Assembly: GCF_963678635.1 (NCBI RefSeq)
Contig: NC_087066.1
Coordinates: 8,585,954 to 8,649,953, forward strand
Direction: 5' to 3'
From: Symsagittifera roscoffensis
Lineage: Eukaryota > Xenacoelomorpha > Acoela > Convolutidae
Length of the DNA: 64,000 bases
This document shows positions 36,010 to 48,498 of this stretch, in pieces (the first letter of the stretch is position 1; every line of letters starts with the position of its first letter). The notes under the pieces are model-generated. The model had not been told where the DNA came from and ran no database searches. It saw nothing but the letters and a program-made list of their open reading frames with translations. Position numbers and translations under genes: made by a program.

Positions 36010-36868
36010 CCCTTCGCTCAAGTGTTGGAATACTTCGATGGGGTCGTGGTACACTTTGGTGGTACACTTCCTAGTACTTTTATGTACCCTCTTAGGACCC
36101 TTAGTGTTCTTTTTTGGACAATTCGTTACTGTCCCAGGACTTTTCTGAACCCTCCTAGGACCCTTCGTTCATGTGTTGGTATACTTCGTTTCTGTCCCAG
36201 GACTATTTTGAACCCTCCTATGACCCTTCGCTCAAGTGTTGGTACACTTCGTTGCTGTCCCAAGACTTTTCTAAACTCTCCTAGGAGCCTTCGCTCAAGT
36301 TTTGGTACACTTCGTACTGTCCCAGGACTTCTCTGAACCCTCCTAGGACACTTCGCTTTAAGTGTTGGGACACTTCGTACTGTACCATGACTTCTCTGAC
36401 TCCTCCTAGGAGACTTCGTTCGAGTGTTTGGACACTCCGTAATGTCTGATGACTTTTCTGAACTCTCCCAGGACCCTTCTCTCGAGTGTTGGGACAATTC
36501 GTACTGTCCCAGGACTTTTCCGAACCCTCCTAGGACCCTTCCCTCAAGTGTCGGGACACTTCGTGACTATCCCAGGACTTTTCTGAACCCTCCTAGGACC
36601 CTTCGATCAAGTGCTGGGACACTTCGTACTGTCCCAGGACTTTTCCGAAACCTCCTAGGACACTTCGCTTTAAGTGTTGGGTAACTTCGTACTGTAACAT
36701 GACTTCTCTGAATCCTCCTAGGAGACTTCGCTCGAGTGTTGGGACACTTCGTACTGTCCCAGGACTTCTCTGAACCCTCCCAGGAGATATCGCTTGAGTG
36801 TTGGGACACTTCGTACTGTCCCAGGACTTCTCTGAACCCTCCTAGGAGACTTCGTTCAAGTGTTGGGA
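36010..36868 (-). repeat. 62-63-base minisatellite in leader of C
   Basis: About 13 imperfect units with the core ACTTCGTACTGTCCCAGGAC on the plus strand and CCTCCTAGGA between cores. Measured steps between cores (36,553, 36,616, 36,679, 36,741, 36,803) are 62-63 bases. Open frames within it are by-products of the repeat. Confidence 0.93.
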
Positions 36869-37020
36869 CAATCGGATCTCTTGTTCTTTAGTGTTGGGAC
36901 AGTCGGATCTCTCGTTCCTTAGTGTTGGGACAGTCGGATATCTTGTTCCTTAGAGTTGGGACACTTAGATCACTATCCCAAGACTGAGTGTTGGGACACT
37001 TAGATCACTATCCCAAGACC
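36869..37020 (-). repeat. Short tandem repeats beside the minisatellite
   Basis: Three to four units of about 31 bases with GTTGGGACAGTCGGAT, then two units with GGGACACTTAGATCACTATC. They share GTTGGGACA with the larger minisatellite and probably grew from it. Confidence 0.85.
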
Positions 37021-38630
37021 GCCGGCTAGACTCTTTGCACTTCTGCCAACCTCGTAGCTCGAGTGTTTCTTCGTCTGATTGCTGATTTCCCCTGTACCTT
37101 GTGTCGAGTTTTGGGACATTTCGTACTGTCACAAGGCTTTACTGAACTATCCCTTCTGATCCACTATCCCAGTACAACCTCTAGAGCTCTAGTATTAAAA
37201 AGTCTCTAAAACCCAATCTTGTTAATCAAAATTTTACCTGCTAACCACCCTGAAATTACCTTCCCTTTATTGATCCGATGCAAATCGAAACACGACTTGT
37301 TAGCAAGTGCCTTATGATTTCCGATTCGTTAAAAGCCAATTAAATTTGATCCGAAAACGTAAAAATTTAACTGAGAAAATTGAAAAAATATAAAATAAAA
37401 AATGGTGAGTACACCCAATTTTCAAAGGCGACCAATGTGGTCTTTTCGTGAAAAAATGTCTGGTACCTCATTGTCACGCGTTTTTCCTCCCCCCTACTAA
37501 TGGTCTTATGGGGTTTTCTTCTTTTCGGTTCCAAAAATTGTCTATTTCCGATCCCCCCACCCGATCTGACCAGGTTACCTACCTTGATTCGATCTTAAAT
37601 TTGGATATCTTCGCGTTGCAACTCTTGTTCTGAGTCTAAGGATGGATCGTTCCAGACTCTGGGTCTATTAATGCAACTAAATCGACGATATCGATCGTGT
37701 AGTTACTATAATGTGTCCCCCTTTATACAATTTTCAACCACCAACCTCTATCTTGACCAGCCCCCTTCCAACCTCCCCCCTATCTAGCCCCCCACTTAAT
37801 CCGAAAATTACCCTAATCGCGATGGGTGCTAAGCCTCTCGAGAGAAAGCCGTAGAACCTTTTTTCAAGCTCTGCTCAAGTAAAAATGTTTCGTCAAAACA
37901 GTGGGTATTCGTTTATTCAATTTTACACTTATTTCCTAAAATGTAAATTGGATTTTAACGATACTTGTTTGACCAAACAGAACCTCTGTAAACCTCCTTC
38001 CGTTTGCTCTGTTCTGCTTTGATCACACGGCTGGTTGTTCACCTACCGGTTGGTCACACTTTCCCCCTGGGCTGGTCACCTGTTCCAGTCAAGTCTCCCA
38101 GTGGTCAAGCCTCCATGTTGTCAACTTTCCCACTTCGCTGGGCACCTCTTCCAACCAAGTCTCCCAGTGGTCCGCTGATATCACAAGCTATCTGAAAACC
38201 TTACAACACCCCACACTTGGGCACCTGTACAACGTTGCTGATTTGATCGAAACGATCGGTCTTATTGGAAAACAGTATAGTTCCACTATTTTAATTTATA
38301 TAAAGGTTTGTTTTAATTAATATAAAGGTTTGATCCACCTAATTTGGAAGTCAAAGCCAACTGTCTTTTTCTATGTTTTATCGGTTTTTGTTCCTATTTC
38401 TAATCTCTTACTCGTTTTTTTGTCCCGCTAGTGACCCCCTTACTCGGTTAGCTAGGCCTCGTTTTGGAAAGCGCACCGGGAAATTTTCTCAAGTTTTTTT
38501 AAAAAGCTAACGCGGTACAACCAAAAGGTGGATACGTTCCCGTTGAACCGCACCACCGGTACTCTAGAATGGGCATGTAGCCCGGAGCTGTGTCAAGTGG
38601 GTTTGATGCCGTAATCTTGATGTCGTAAGA

Positions 38631-38645
38631 CACCCAGGAGCGCCA
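38631..38645 (-). promoter_or_regulatory. tRNA primer-binding site of element C
   Basis: On the minus strand TGGCGCTCCTGGGTG follows the LTR end (TGTTACA, 38,663-38,657) after an 11-base spacer. TGG at the start pairs with the CCA end of a tRNA. Element B has the identical 15 bases at the same place. The tRNA species is not determined. Confidence 0.75.
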
Positions 38646-38656
38646 TAAAAACACTA

Positions 38657-39521
38657 TGTAACAGTCGCCTACTTAAATCACATATGAGGTTAAAGAAAAA
38701 TAGGCCCTATAACCATTGGCTCTTGTGTCTTTCTACTCAACTGGTCGGAGCCAATTCAGTTCACTTGCGACATGAGACCAAAACCCGCGTTACAGCTTAA
38801 AGGCCACTACCAAAATACCCCCCACTCTAGAAATTAAGAACGTCCCTATACTTAGGCCTCAAAATACCTAAAATACACGAACGCCGTTAAAAACAGGGTC
38901 GGAATCTTATGTATAGTTACTTTTTATTAGACAGTGGACCTTTGATCCATTTCAGATGGATCAATTTAAAAACTCTCCCTTACTCAACATAACTATATAA
39001 AACACACTCAAGAAAATTAAATTAGGCACTCACATACCGACACGACCTCTAGAATCGAGTAACTAATCTATAAAGCAACTCTGGAATTGATTGGGTAATT
39101 AAATTTTACTTAAGAAATTTGAGATGAATAAGTTTCAGCTCAAGAAATAAGATTTGGGTCTGGACCAATGGGCAAGTTCGGTTGTCCACCTTTCCACCGA
39201 AGGTTCACTCTGGTCAACTCGAATTTACTCTCCCTTACACTTGCGATTACTTTCTGTCTCCTGCCAACAATAAGTCAGCTCTACTCTCGTTCGAATTATG
39301 TATTGGAAATTGCGAATAGCCATTCTCGGCTGCTATTATTGACTTTTTTCCCGCGGTTGTAGTTCGAATCTTCTGATCTTATTTTTCTGATATTTTCAGT
39401 TGTCAGAGAAACTTGAGCATGACATGCCCAATTCTAATTTTTGAAAAAATTGCATATCAACCCAAAATCAAGACTATACGTTTTCTAAAGTTCAAACTTT
39501 CAAATATGACCGACTGACACA
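38657..39521 (-). repeat. 5' LTR of element C
   Basis: About 865 bases, direct repeat of 28,236-29,093. On the minus strand it begins TGTGTCAGTCGG (39,521) and ends TGTTACA. A TATATAG box near 39,000, the hairpin (38,942-38,964) and AATAAA (38,928-38,923) follow the same order as in A. Confidence 0.88.
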
Positions 39522-39566
39522 ATACTATTGCTGATCAAAAATAAATATTTGTTGTTTTCGATCATC
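39522..39566. other. Spacer between elements C and B
   Basis: 45 AT-rich bases with no match elsewhere in the window. It may be the only host DNA here. Confidence 0.4.
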
Positions 39567-39732
39567 TGTGACATTCGACCAGAATGTACGAAAATGCAGT
39601 TTCGCATTCCAATTTTTATCGAACTTTGGCAGGGACGGTGAAAACAATGTAGAGCTGTGTTTAGACGCTAGCCAGTCGTTTTAGAACCTAGCTTTATTTT
39701 CCGTCGATATATACTTCCGGGCGAATGTTACA
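39567..39732 (+). repeat. 5' LTR of element B, internally deleted
   Basis: Begins TGTGACATTCGACCAG like the LTR of D and ends TGTTACA (39,726-39,732) like A. Only about 166 bases remain of about 900. The gap near 39,615 removes TATA box, hairpin and AATAAA, so this LTR has no promoter. Confidence 0.85.
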
Positions 39733-39744
39733 TAGATGTTTTTA

Positions 39745-39759
39745 TGGCGCTCCTGGGTG
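39745..39759 (+). promoter_or_regulatory. tRNA primer-binding site of element B
   Basis: TGGCGCTCCTGGGTG, identical to the site of C, 12 bases after the LTR. Together with the LTR ends, sites B and C form a 34-base inverted repeat across 38,631-39,762 that could be mistaken for transposon ends. Confidence 0.75.
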
Positions 39760-42700
39760 TTATTTCTTCTTAACTTCTTGACCGGCAGATCCGTGAACGA
39801 GCACTCCGCGCCGAGCGGATGCTCACGATAACGCCCTTAATAAGGCCCTAACCGCCTTCAGGATCAGTCCATAACCCGATCAGTCAGGATCGTTACGATC
39901 AATTTTGTGGCCCGTTTGTGGTGCTTGTACTGTAGGGTTATTTGAGTATTTTAGCACGTTAATGCTAATTTGCGCTCAATCCAGAAGGGTCTCGGGATTA
40001 GTGAAGAAGACTGATCCGGCAAGCAGTTCAAGGAGCGACAAGAAGGACAACAACAATTGACTATTGGGTATCGTTAAAAGTTTTGTATCCCTTTTGGTAC
40101 AAAAAGTAAGATATTACTCTGTGGGGGGCTCGACAGTGACTGCACTGTAGTGACCCTTCACCGAACTGCGAATTTCCGAGTTAAGCACCTTATTTCAGAG
40201 ATTGAACAAACCCGGAGGTGTATAGTATTACTAGTATTTTAATTTGTAGAGCCTATATTGATACTCCTATACCGTATTTCAGTAAAAAAAAAACACATTA
40301 AGCAGACCGTTTTTAGGTCAAAATAGCAATATTTTGATCCCCCACAAATCGCGATTTTTTGAGATATCGAAGTTTTTGAAACAAAAAAAGCGCTAAATTA
40401 GTCAGTTACATTGTAACTGTACTAGTATAATAGGCAGAATTGGTGAAGTTTAGTTCAGAAGTGGTTATCAAAAACCGAATTTTGTTGATTTTTGAATAAA
40501 CCAAACGCTACAAATTACGAAAATTTTTCGAAATTTTTGAGTTAGGACTGTAAAAATTGTTGCTGGGACAACGTTCACTAGTGAATCGACAGGTTTTGCA
40601 ACCCGTTTGCCGATAACCTTCCGGGTTACAGTGAAATCGAAATTAACGTGTTTGATTTAGTGGATTCATCAATCCGGAGGGGTCCAAATAGCATTGTTTT
40701 TGGCAAATTTTTTCAACTGGAACATTTTAGATCGGGGTTTTTGCATTGAAATAGAAAAATATAGGCCTTTTAAGCTCGGATCAATGATTTTTAGGTCGAA
40801 AAGAACAGAATTGCGAAAAAAAGTTAGGCGGAACCTAAAAAAAAGAGAAAATTTTTTGATTTCAGAGTAAAGACGTTTTGGTTAATAACTTTGGAACTAC
40901 TGATCAAATCCAGTTGATCTTAATTTTATTAGATCAGAAATTAGATGAGCTTACTCATAGAACTATCAATTAGTTAAAAAATTAAGAGTGAAAAATTTTT
41001 TAAGATTGTTTTTAGCAAATTCACTAATTCGGGAAGGTAGACCCTTCACGTTTTATAAATTTTTTTTGGAAAGCCCTTACACCCCTACCAAAGGGTACCA
41101 ACGGTTGAATAAGGCAATTTTACGCCGTTCTAGACAAAAAGGGAAGGCCAAAGAAACCAGAAAACTATAGTCGAGTCCAAACTAGGCTAGTGATAACACC
41201 CTTCACAGTTAAGGTGAAAGGTCAAATATGAGGCTTAGCTTCAATCCGGAAGGGTCTTGGGAAAGAAAATACACCCTTCCTAGATAGTTCAAACAGCATA
41301 ATAGCATCGGAGAACGTATCCGGAAGGGTATCGGCTGAAAATTTTGGAAGTCTCTGAAAAGCTATTTTTATAAACCCGGAGGGGTCCCAATCCGGAAGGG
41401 TCCCGATTTTGCCAATCCGGAGGGGTCTTATTTTTGCCAATCCCGAAGGGCCCAATTTTGCCAATCCGGAAGGGACCCAATTTTGCCAATCCGGAAGGGT
41501 CCCAATTTTGCCAATCCGGAAGGGTCCCAATTTAGCCAATCCGGAGGGGCACTATTTTTGCTAATCCGAAGGGGTCCTGTTTTTGCCAATCCGGAGGGAT
41601 CTTGTTATTGCCAATACGGAGGGGTACTGTTTTTGCCAATCCGGAGGGGTACTGTTTTTGCCAATCCGGAGGGGTACTATATTTGCCAATCCGGAGGTGT
41701 CTTGTTTTTGCCAATCCGGAGGGGTACTGTTTTTGCCAATCCGAAGGGGTACTATTTTGTAAAGACTTAAGAAGACAGAAGAAAAGATAATAGTGAAAAT
41801 CATTAGATTATTAAGAGACAGGCGCGGAACCTAAAAAAAGAGAAAATTTTTTGATTTCAGAGCAAAGACGTTTTGGTTAATAACTTTGGAACTACTGATC
41901 AAATCCAGTTGATCTTAATTTTATGAGATCAGAAATTAGATGAGCTTACTCATAGAACTATCAATTATTTAAAAAATTAAGCGTGAAAATTTTTTAAGGT
42001 TGTTTTTAGCAAATTCACTAATTGGGGAAGGTAGACCCTTCACGTTTTATAAATTTTTTTTTGGAAAGCCCTTACACCCCTACCAAAGGGTACCAACGAT
42101 TGAATAAGGCAATTTTACGCCGTTCTAGACAAAAAGGGAAGGCTAAAGAAACCAGAAAACTATAGTCTAGTCGAAACTAGGCTAGTGATAACACCCTTCA
42201 CAGTTAAGGTGAAAGGTCAAATATGAGGCTTAGCTTCAATCCGGAAGGGTCTTGGGAAAGTAAATACACCCTACCTAGTTAGTTCAAACAGCATAATAGC
42301 ATCGGAGAACGCATCCGGAAGGGTATCGGCTGAAAATTTTGGAAGTCTCTGAAAAGCTATTTTTATAAACCCGGAGGGGTCCCAATCCGGAAGGGTCCCG
42401 ATTTTGCCAATCCGGAGGGGTCTTATTTTTGCCAATCCCGAAGGGCCCAATTTTGCCAATCCGGAAGGGACCCAATTTTGCCAATCCGGAAGGGTCCCAA
42501 TTTTGCCAATCCGGAAGGGTCCCAATTTAGCCAATCCGGAGGGGTACTGTTTTTGCCAATCCGGAGGGGTACTGTTTTTGCCAATCCGGAGGGGTACTAT
42601 TTTTGCCAATCCGGAGGTGTCTTGTTTTTGCCAATCCGGAGGGGTACTATTTTGTAAAGACTTAAGAAGACAGAAGAAAAGATAATAGTGAAAGTCATTA

Positions 42701-44321
42701 GATTATTAAGAGACAGGCTAGGAACCAGTGACTGCACTGGTAACTTGCCTTTTATAAAAGACCAGACCAAAACAAAACAGGTCTAAACTCGGATATTCGC
42801 GACACTAAGTCTAAATTGAAAAAGAGTTTGTAACTGATTTGTGTGGATTGAAATCCAAATCGTTTTTGGGAAAGTGATTGCCCTGAGGAATTTAGTAGGT
42901 CAAGCTCGGGCAATCCGAAGGCAGCTATGTAACACAGGACTCAGTGGGTGCAATAGACGCCCACTTGAGAAAATTACTGCCTTCAGGTTTTGTCTGTTTG
43001 TCTTGGGAAAGAAAATACACCCTTCCTAGTTAGTTCAAACAGCATAATAGCATCGGAGAACGCATCCGGAAGGGTATCGGCTGAAAATTTTGGAAGTCTC
43101 TGAAAAGCTATTTTTATAAACCCGGAGGGGTCCCAATCCGGAAGGGTCCCGATTTTGCCAATCCGGAGGGGTCTTATTTTTGCCAATCACGAAGGGCCCA
43201 ATTTTGCCAATCCGGAAGGGACCCAATTTTGCCAATCCGGAAGGGTCCCAATTTTGCCAATCCGGAAGGGTCCCAATTTAGCCAATCCGGAGGGGTACTG
43301 TTTTTGCCAATCCGGAGGGGTACTGTTTTTGCCAATCCGGAGGGGTATTATTTTTGCCAATCCGGAGGTGTCTTGTTTTTGCCAATCCGGAGGGGTACTG
43401 TTTTTGCCAATCCGAAGGGGTACTATTTTATAAAGACTTAAGAAGACAGAAGAAAAGATAATAGTGAAAGTCATTAGATTATTAAGAGACAGGCTAGGAA
43501 CCAGTGACTGCACTGGTAACTTGCCTTTTATAAAAGACCAGACCAAAACAAAACAGGTCTAAACTCGGATATTCGCGACACTAAGTCTAAATTGAAAAAG
43601 AGTTTGTAACTGATTTGTGTGGATTGAAATCCAAATCGTTTTTGGGAAAGTGATTGCCCTGAGGAATTTAGTAGGTCTAGCTCGGGCAATCCGAAGGCAG
43701 CTAGGTAACACAGGACTCAGTGGGTACAATAGACGCCCACTTGAGAAAATTACTGCCTTCAGGTTTTGTCTGTTTGTTGCAGCACCGAACAGGGAAAGCC
43801 CTTTCTTTAGAAACAAATTCGTCTATCACATTGCGAAGGACTAAAGTACAAAACACATACGTTTTTCATTGAAAATATTCCTATTTTTCTTCATTTTTGG
43901 TTTTAAATCAATAATATTTATGCTTGATTGGGTAGTGAGAATACTATTTTTTAAACATATTGATATCATCAGACAGTGCCAGCTTCATATCTTTCAACTA
44001 ATAATCAATTATTGTGGATAAATTGTATACACGCTGTACTGTGAGTATTCGTGGTCGCTATTCAAGTGAAACTTTTGGATTTTATTGTGCTGTGGTATTA
44101 TTATCAGTAGTCAAACAATAAGGACACTAGCAATCGAATTGAGTGTATAGGCAGTAAGAAGTGAAAAATCCAAAATGAGTCTAGAAAAGTCAAGGATACC
44201 TAAACTATGTGATAGCTCCAGGAAATTCATACCAGAGAAACAGAGAAGAATAATGAACCACCCTTTTGTGGAAAGGATCACATGAACCCGGACCGACAAA
44301 GGGAAGAAAGTTTCAGGCAGA
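39760..44321 (+). other. Expanded leader of element B
   Basis: Homologous to the leader of A but about 1.5 kb longer because of two internal tandem duplications. Unit one is about 995 bases (40,828-41,820 and 41,821 on). Unit two is about 751 bases (about 42,247-42,997 and 42,998-43,775). Each contains one CCGGAGGGG array. No conserved gene. Confidence 0.8.
41375..43435 (+). repeat. Three CCGGAGGGG arrays in leader of B
   Basis: Arrays at about 41,375-41,760, 42,366-42,655 and 43,115-43,435. The unit is about 25 bases, TTTTTGCCAATCCGGAGGGG with a variable TACTG or TCCCA. Because 25 is not a multiple of three and the unit lacks stops, it is open in all frames of both strands. Those frames are not genes. 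Confidence 0.95.
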
Positions 44322-46890
44322 ATGGTTGAAACCAGGAGTCAAAAGTCCTCAGAAGGACAGAAGGCAGGGTAAGAGGTAGAGGTCAATTTGGACCCTGCCA
44401 TGGATGAGAACCAAGAGGGACATGGACCGGAAGCGAGAGGAAACAGAAGATTGGCGAGTGATTCTACTCCGGTAGAACAAGGCCAGGATTTTGCCACTTC
44501 CACCGGGACCCTGGACCGAGAAGAGATGTCGGAACTCTCCGACATCTCTAGTTAAAATTTTTACGACTACTAAATCACCCACAGACAACACCATGATGCT
44601 TGGCGTGAAGGAGAAACCGGCAACGTCCTCATCGTTTTCAGAAAGAGTGAAGAGCACTTTCGGAAACTTCTTTCCATTTACCATGGGAACGGGTACAGGC
44701 GATGAAGCAGAAACCCAGTAAGAAGAAGAGGACGATGACGGGCAAGATGACTTTGGATCTCAGGTCAGCCTCAATAGCTCGACTCAGGAGAAGGACGCAT
44801 ACACCGATAGGGAGGCTGATACCATGGACCAATTTGATGTGGTGAGGACAATAAGCAAGACCACAAACGGATCAGGCCATGTAGGAGACTTTGTGAACAT
44901 GACGAATTCGGAAATGGGAACATCGAAGAAAAGAAACACAGCGCTATGTGACGCACCTGCGGAACCAGAAGTGGATCATGAAAAGACGTCGAGGCAGAGA
45001 ATCAAATCCCGAATCTCGACCAGCACTAAGCTACCTGGGATCGTCAGGGTGACACCGCCACTGGTGACGCCATTAGTGGATAACGGAGCATCAGTTGAAG
45101 ATACCTTGACCAATATAGTGGGCAGCATAGGAGAACAGAATGAACAGATGTCCTTAAGAATGAGTGAACTAAAAAAAGCAGTTTATGTCGAGAGAGAAAA
45201 TCTGCAGGAAGAGATCAACCGCAACAGACAAGAAAATTGTAGAAGCGAAAAACGCTTGAAGGAGATAACGGACGAACACTTGGCAAAGAATTTGTCGCGA
45301 ATGACGAGGTAAGCTGAGCAAAGAGAGTTAAGATTGAGAGACGACATGGAGAAATTGAGAATTCAACAAGAGCAGACTCTTGGGACTCTTGACACGAAGA
45401 TAGATGCGATGATGGAGAGGCGAACTCAGGCTATCATATGGATAGGTTGGACGGGCTACTAGGCAGCAGGAGTGGATCAAAAAATGGGGAATCGAACTCG
45501 GGAGAACCCAGCAGGGAGCCGAGGGTGAACTTCAATGAACAGCAGAATAGGAGAAGGACAAATGGATCAACTAGAGGAAGGGGCATTTCATCAAGCTATT
45601 CAGGCTATGCCACAGGGGACAATAGAACACGGGGCCCAGACATCAAAGGAAGTTCAACTGGCAACAGACAGACCTCAAGCGAACGACCGACTCAAGATAC
45701 ACATGCGACTGGGAGATGTGATTCCAGGAACAGGAGTCATGCTAGTCAAGGAAGAAACAATCCCAGCAACCAGGAAAGGAGGGAAAATCCAGAGCCCTTA
45801 TCAGGGGGCAATGATACTCAGGTGGGGCATTCAAGAGACGCTACATCAATGGCCACAGCCTTTGAACCTCTGAACAGGTCTTTGGAGACATTCCTGACGA
45901 GGTTATCTAGAACCAATGAACGCAGTGAAAAGTCCAGAAGAGTCTTTAAGAAACCGAGATGCTATTAAGACGAATCTGATGGCTGTATTGATACCTGGAT
46001 AGAGGTGATGAAACAGCATTTTGAAGATGAGGACTTGTCAGAAAGGCACGAATGCAGTGCTCTTACCAGCAACTTGGAAGGGACAGCCCTAAACTGCGTG
46101 ATGGCCAAAAAACAATACCAGCGGGACACTGCTGAGAAAATCTTTGAATCTTTATAAATTGTTTTGGCTCAAGGGTGCAAGGACACCAGGCAATGATGCT
46201 TTTCGAGAAACGGAGGCAACATGAAGATGAGGTGATAGACAAGTTTCTAAACAATTTGGAGATGCTGAGAAGGCGTAGCCAACCCGATGAGCCGAACAGA
46301 AGGATGAACCTGGCAGTTGCTTCAAAATTCATCGATGGTGTGAAGAATGATGAGCTTCGAACAATCTTAGCGACACATTACACACCACTCTCAACCAATG
46401 CGCCAACACCAGAGGAGTTGAGACTCAAGTCAAAAGAATATCTTTTGCTGAAGCCTCCATCGAATTCTGGATATTACAAAAACAATTATGGCATCTTTAA
46501 CAATGGACCAGCAAACCAAGGAAACAACTGGTACAAAACAAGGGAAGATATGGACAAGAGACGCTCTTGTGCAAATTGCAGTTCGACGGACCATCATGGA
46601 CCATCATGTGTCAGCATGCCCGACTTACAAACAGGGCATGAAAGCAATAGGTTTTAGCCGCGAGGATGAAGATGCGTCAGAGGTTGATCATGAAGATTTC
46701 ATGAGATGAGTAATTGCGAAATTTGGCCCAAGGTGTCTCTTCTGTAACTTGGAAGGTCATTTTAAATCGGATTGTCCACAATTCTGGGATGCTGTGGCAG
46801 ACATCAAGCATCCAAGGCATGAGGAAGCTTTATCGGGTGTGAAAGCCAGCAAGGCTCGCCTGTTGAGTGAAGCGGAGGCACGCAGATAAG
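44322..46890 (+). pseudogene. gag: gag of element B, decayed
   Basis: Starts with the same MVETRSQKSSE as A, then hits TAA at 44,370. Further frames are 44,824-45,312, 45,438-45,968 and 46,175-46,657. Stops at 45,310, 45,966 and 46,707 are single-base changes relative to A. A ten-base duplication of GACCATCATG near 46,590-46,610 shifts the frame inside the first CCHC knuckle. The second knuckle follows near 46,735-46,775. Confidence 0.88.
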
Positions 46891-48463
46891 AAAAACCGCA
46901 AGAGCTGGCAACGAAGAAGATGCAGGCGCTAACGGAAGAGATACGTGAACCGGAACCGGTGACTGCAGTGGATGACCTCAAGATCGACTATAGGGCAGCC
47001 GCGATGGATGCTCTAAATAGAGTCCAGCAGGAATTGGTGACAAAGGAGATCGAACAAAAGGTGAAGCTCGAACTAGAGAATGAGAAAATTCAGGAAAAGC
47101 TAAACGCCTTCGAGGCATCAGAAGTCGAAGAAACGAAAGCACCAAGCAGTTTGAGCTTGAACCTAAATGTGATCTCCGGGCAGACGTTCGGGATGGTGCC
47201 ACAAGGAAGCAGAATACAGTCAATAATTTCAGTTGCGGGGCATCAGGTGACCAGGAACCTAAGTGAACCCTCAGAGTTCACTATGATGCAATTAGACACA
47301 TATGCAGATTATCTGAGACAGGTAGAGCCACGCACTGAGTCGAGGGCTGTACGAGCGTTGTTGACGACGGGTGGCCCTCGAAAGAAGAAACTCCACGGGC
47401 GTTATGTGGAAGTCTAAGGACCTTATCAAGTGATGTTGAACGTTAACGGAATAAGTATCTACACTAGGACCTACGTCACAACAGATAGCGACCAAATGGG
47501 GCAGATCTCTTTGGGACAGGAAGAACTTGAGGTCCGCAGAATTGGCCATGACGCCATGATGGAGCAAGACGCGGTTCACATTGGATACGAAACAGATGTG
47601 ACCGCACATCTGCTCGACACCAACGGGAAGAAAATTGGAGTCACAGGGCTTCTGGACACAGGAGCGATACTGAGCGTGATGCCGATAAAACTTGGGAAAG
47701 AATGGGCTTCACGAGGGAAGACCTAATTTCGACGAATCTACGACTAGCGGCAGCCAATCGAGGAGCGATTTACGTAGCCGGAAGAACACCAATAACGGTC
47801 CTCCACATGGGAGGACGGGATCTTTGGATGAGCTTGCTGGTGGTAGAGAATTTGGACGACTCCGACCAGTTCATCTTGGGCAGAGAATTTGTCAGTAATT
47901 TCGACGTGATGATTGATTTGAACAACGGTCTAATAAGGATTAGAAACCCGGACCGGAAGTATGTTAAGAAACCAATTAATAGAACAATAACAGATGAAAA
48001 CCAGGTACCAATTTTTCTAGATAGAAAAGTTAAACTACAGCCGGGCCAAGCTATGGTAGTTATTTTAAGGATGAGAAATTTAAATTCTTTAAGTGATAGT
48101 AAACAGGTTCGTTTGGTACCGAACCCAAATAGTCAAAGTTCAGTGATTTTAGGCCGGAGCTTCTTGGTAACTCGAAACGGACTGTGTGTCAATGTGTTAT
48201 TGAACACACTGGACACCACGGTTTCAATCCAGCGGGGAAACAAATTTGGTTACGCTTTGCCGATGAGGACCGACTATGAAGAGACACAAAATTTGAAGAG
48301 ATATAGTGTGAAAGACTGCCCTTATAATGCCAATAAAGATATAATTCTAAAAAGAGTTAATGAACTAAAATCTATTCATAAACTGTTTTCAATGAAATCC
48401 GAAACGGACGACGGCTTGCCGAGCTGCTCGAATTTTCCGGAAGCCCCTAGTCATATAAACTAG
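46891..48463 (+). pseudogene. pro: Aspartic protease region of element B
   Basis: Frames 46,920-47,417 and 47,430-47,726 are one frame split by a TAA at 47,415 (A has TAT). LDTGA is intact with its Asp at 47,655. One base is lost just after it (near 47,690), and the rest continues at 47,702-48,463. The link to Gag is longer than in A by the 47 bases deleted there. Confidence 0.88.
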
Positions 48464-48498
48464 AATCTGACAAACCGGTTTTGCCATAAATAGAACAC

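Larger units (their letters stand above)
35901..38630 (-). other. Long untranslated leader of element C
   Basis: About 2.7 kb between primer-binding site and gag, without a conserved frame. The gag-proximal part is occupied by a minisatellite (below). The rest (37,021-38,630) is ordinary AT-rich sequence with a few short pyrimidine runs; I see no gene in it. Confidence 0.7.

Noticed and set aside
36022-36809. Repetitive proline-rich frames on both strands
   Set aside because: By-products of the 62-63-base minisatellite, whose unit length drifts and breaks every frame.
28230-39530. Target-site duplication around element C
   Set aside because: Flanks GGTATA and ATACTA give no convincing match, and the right flank does not continue element D.
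38631-39762. DNA transposon with 34-base terminal inverted repeats
   Set aside because: The inverted repeat is produced by the LTR ends and primer-binding sites of two elements in opposite orientation.
41375-43435. CRISPR-like array
   Set aside because: Spacers are not unique and vary by point changes; the context is a eukaryotic retroelement leader.
41222-43546. Frames of repetitive PIRRG or DWQK type protein on both strands
   Set aside because: The 25-base unit has no stop codon in any frame, so these frames are automatic.
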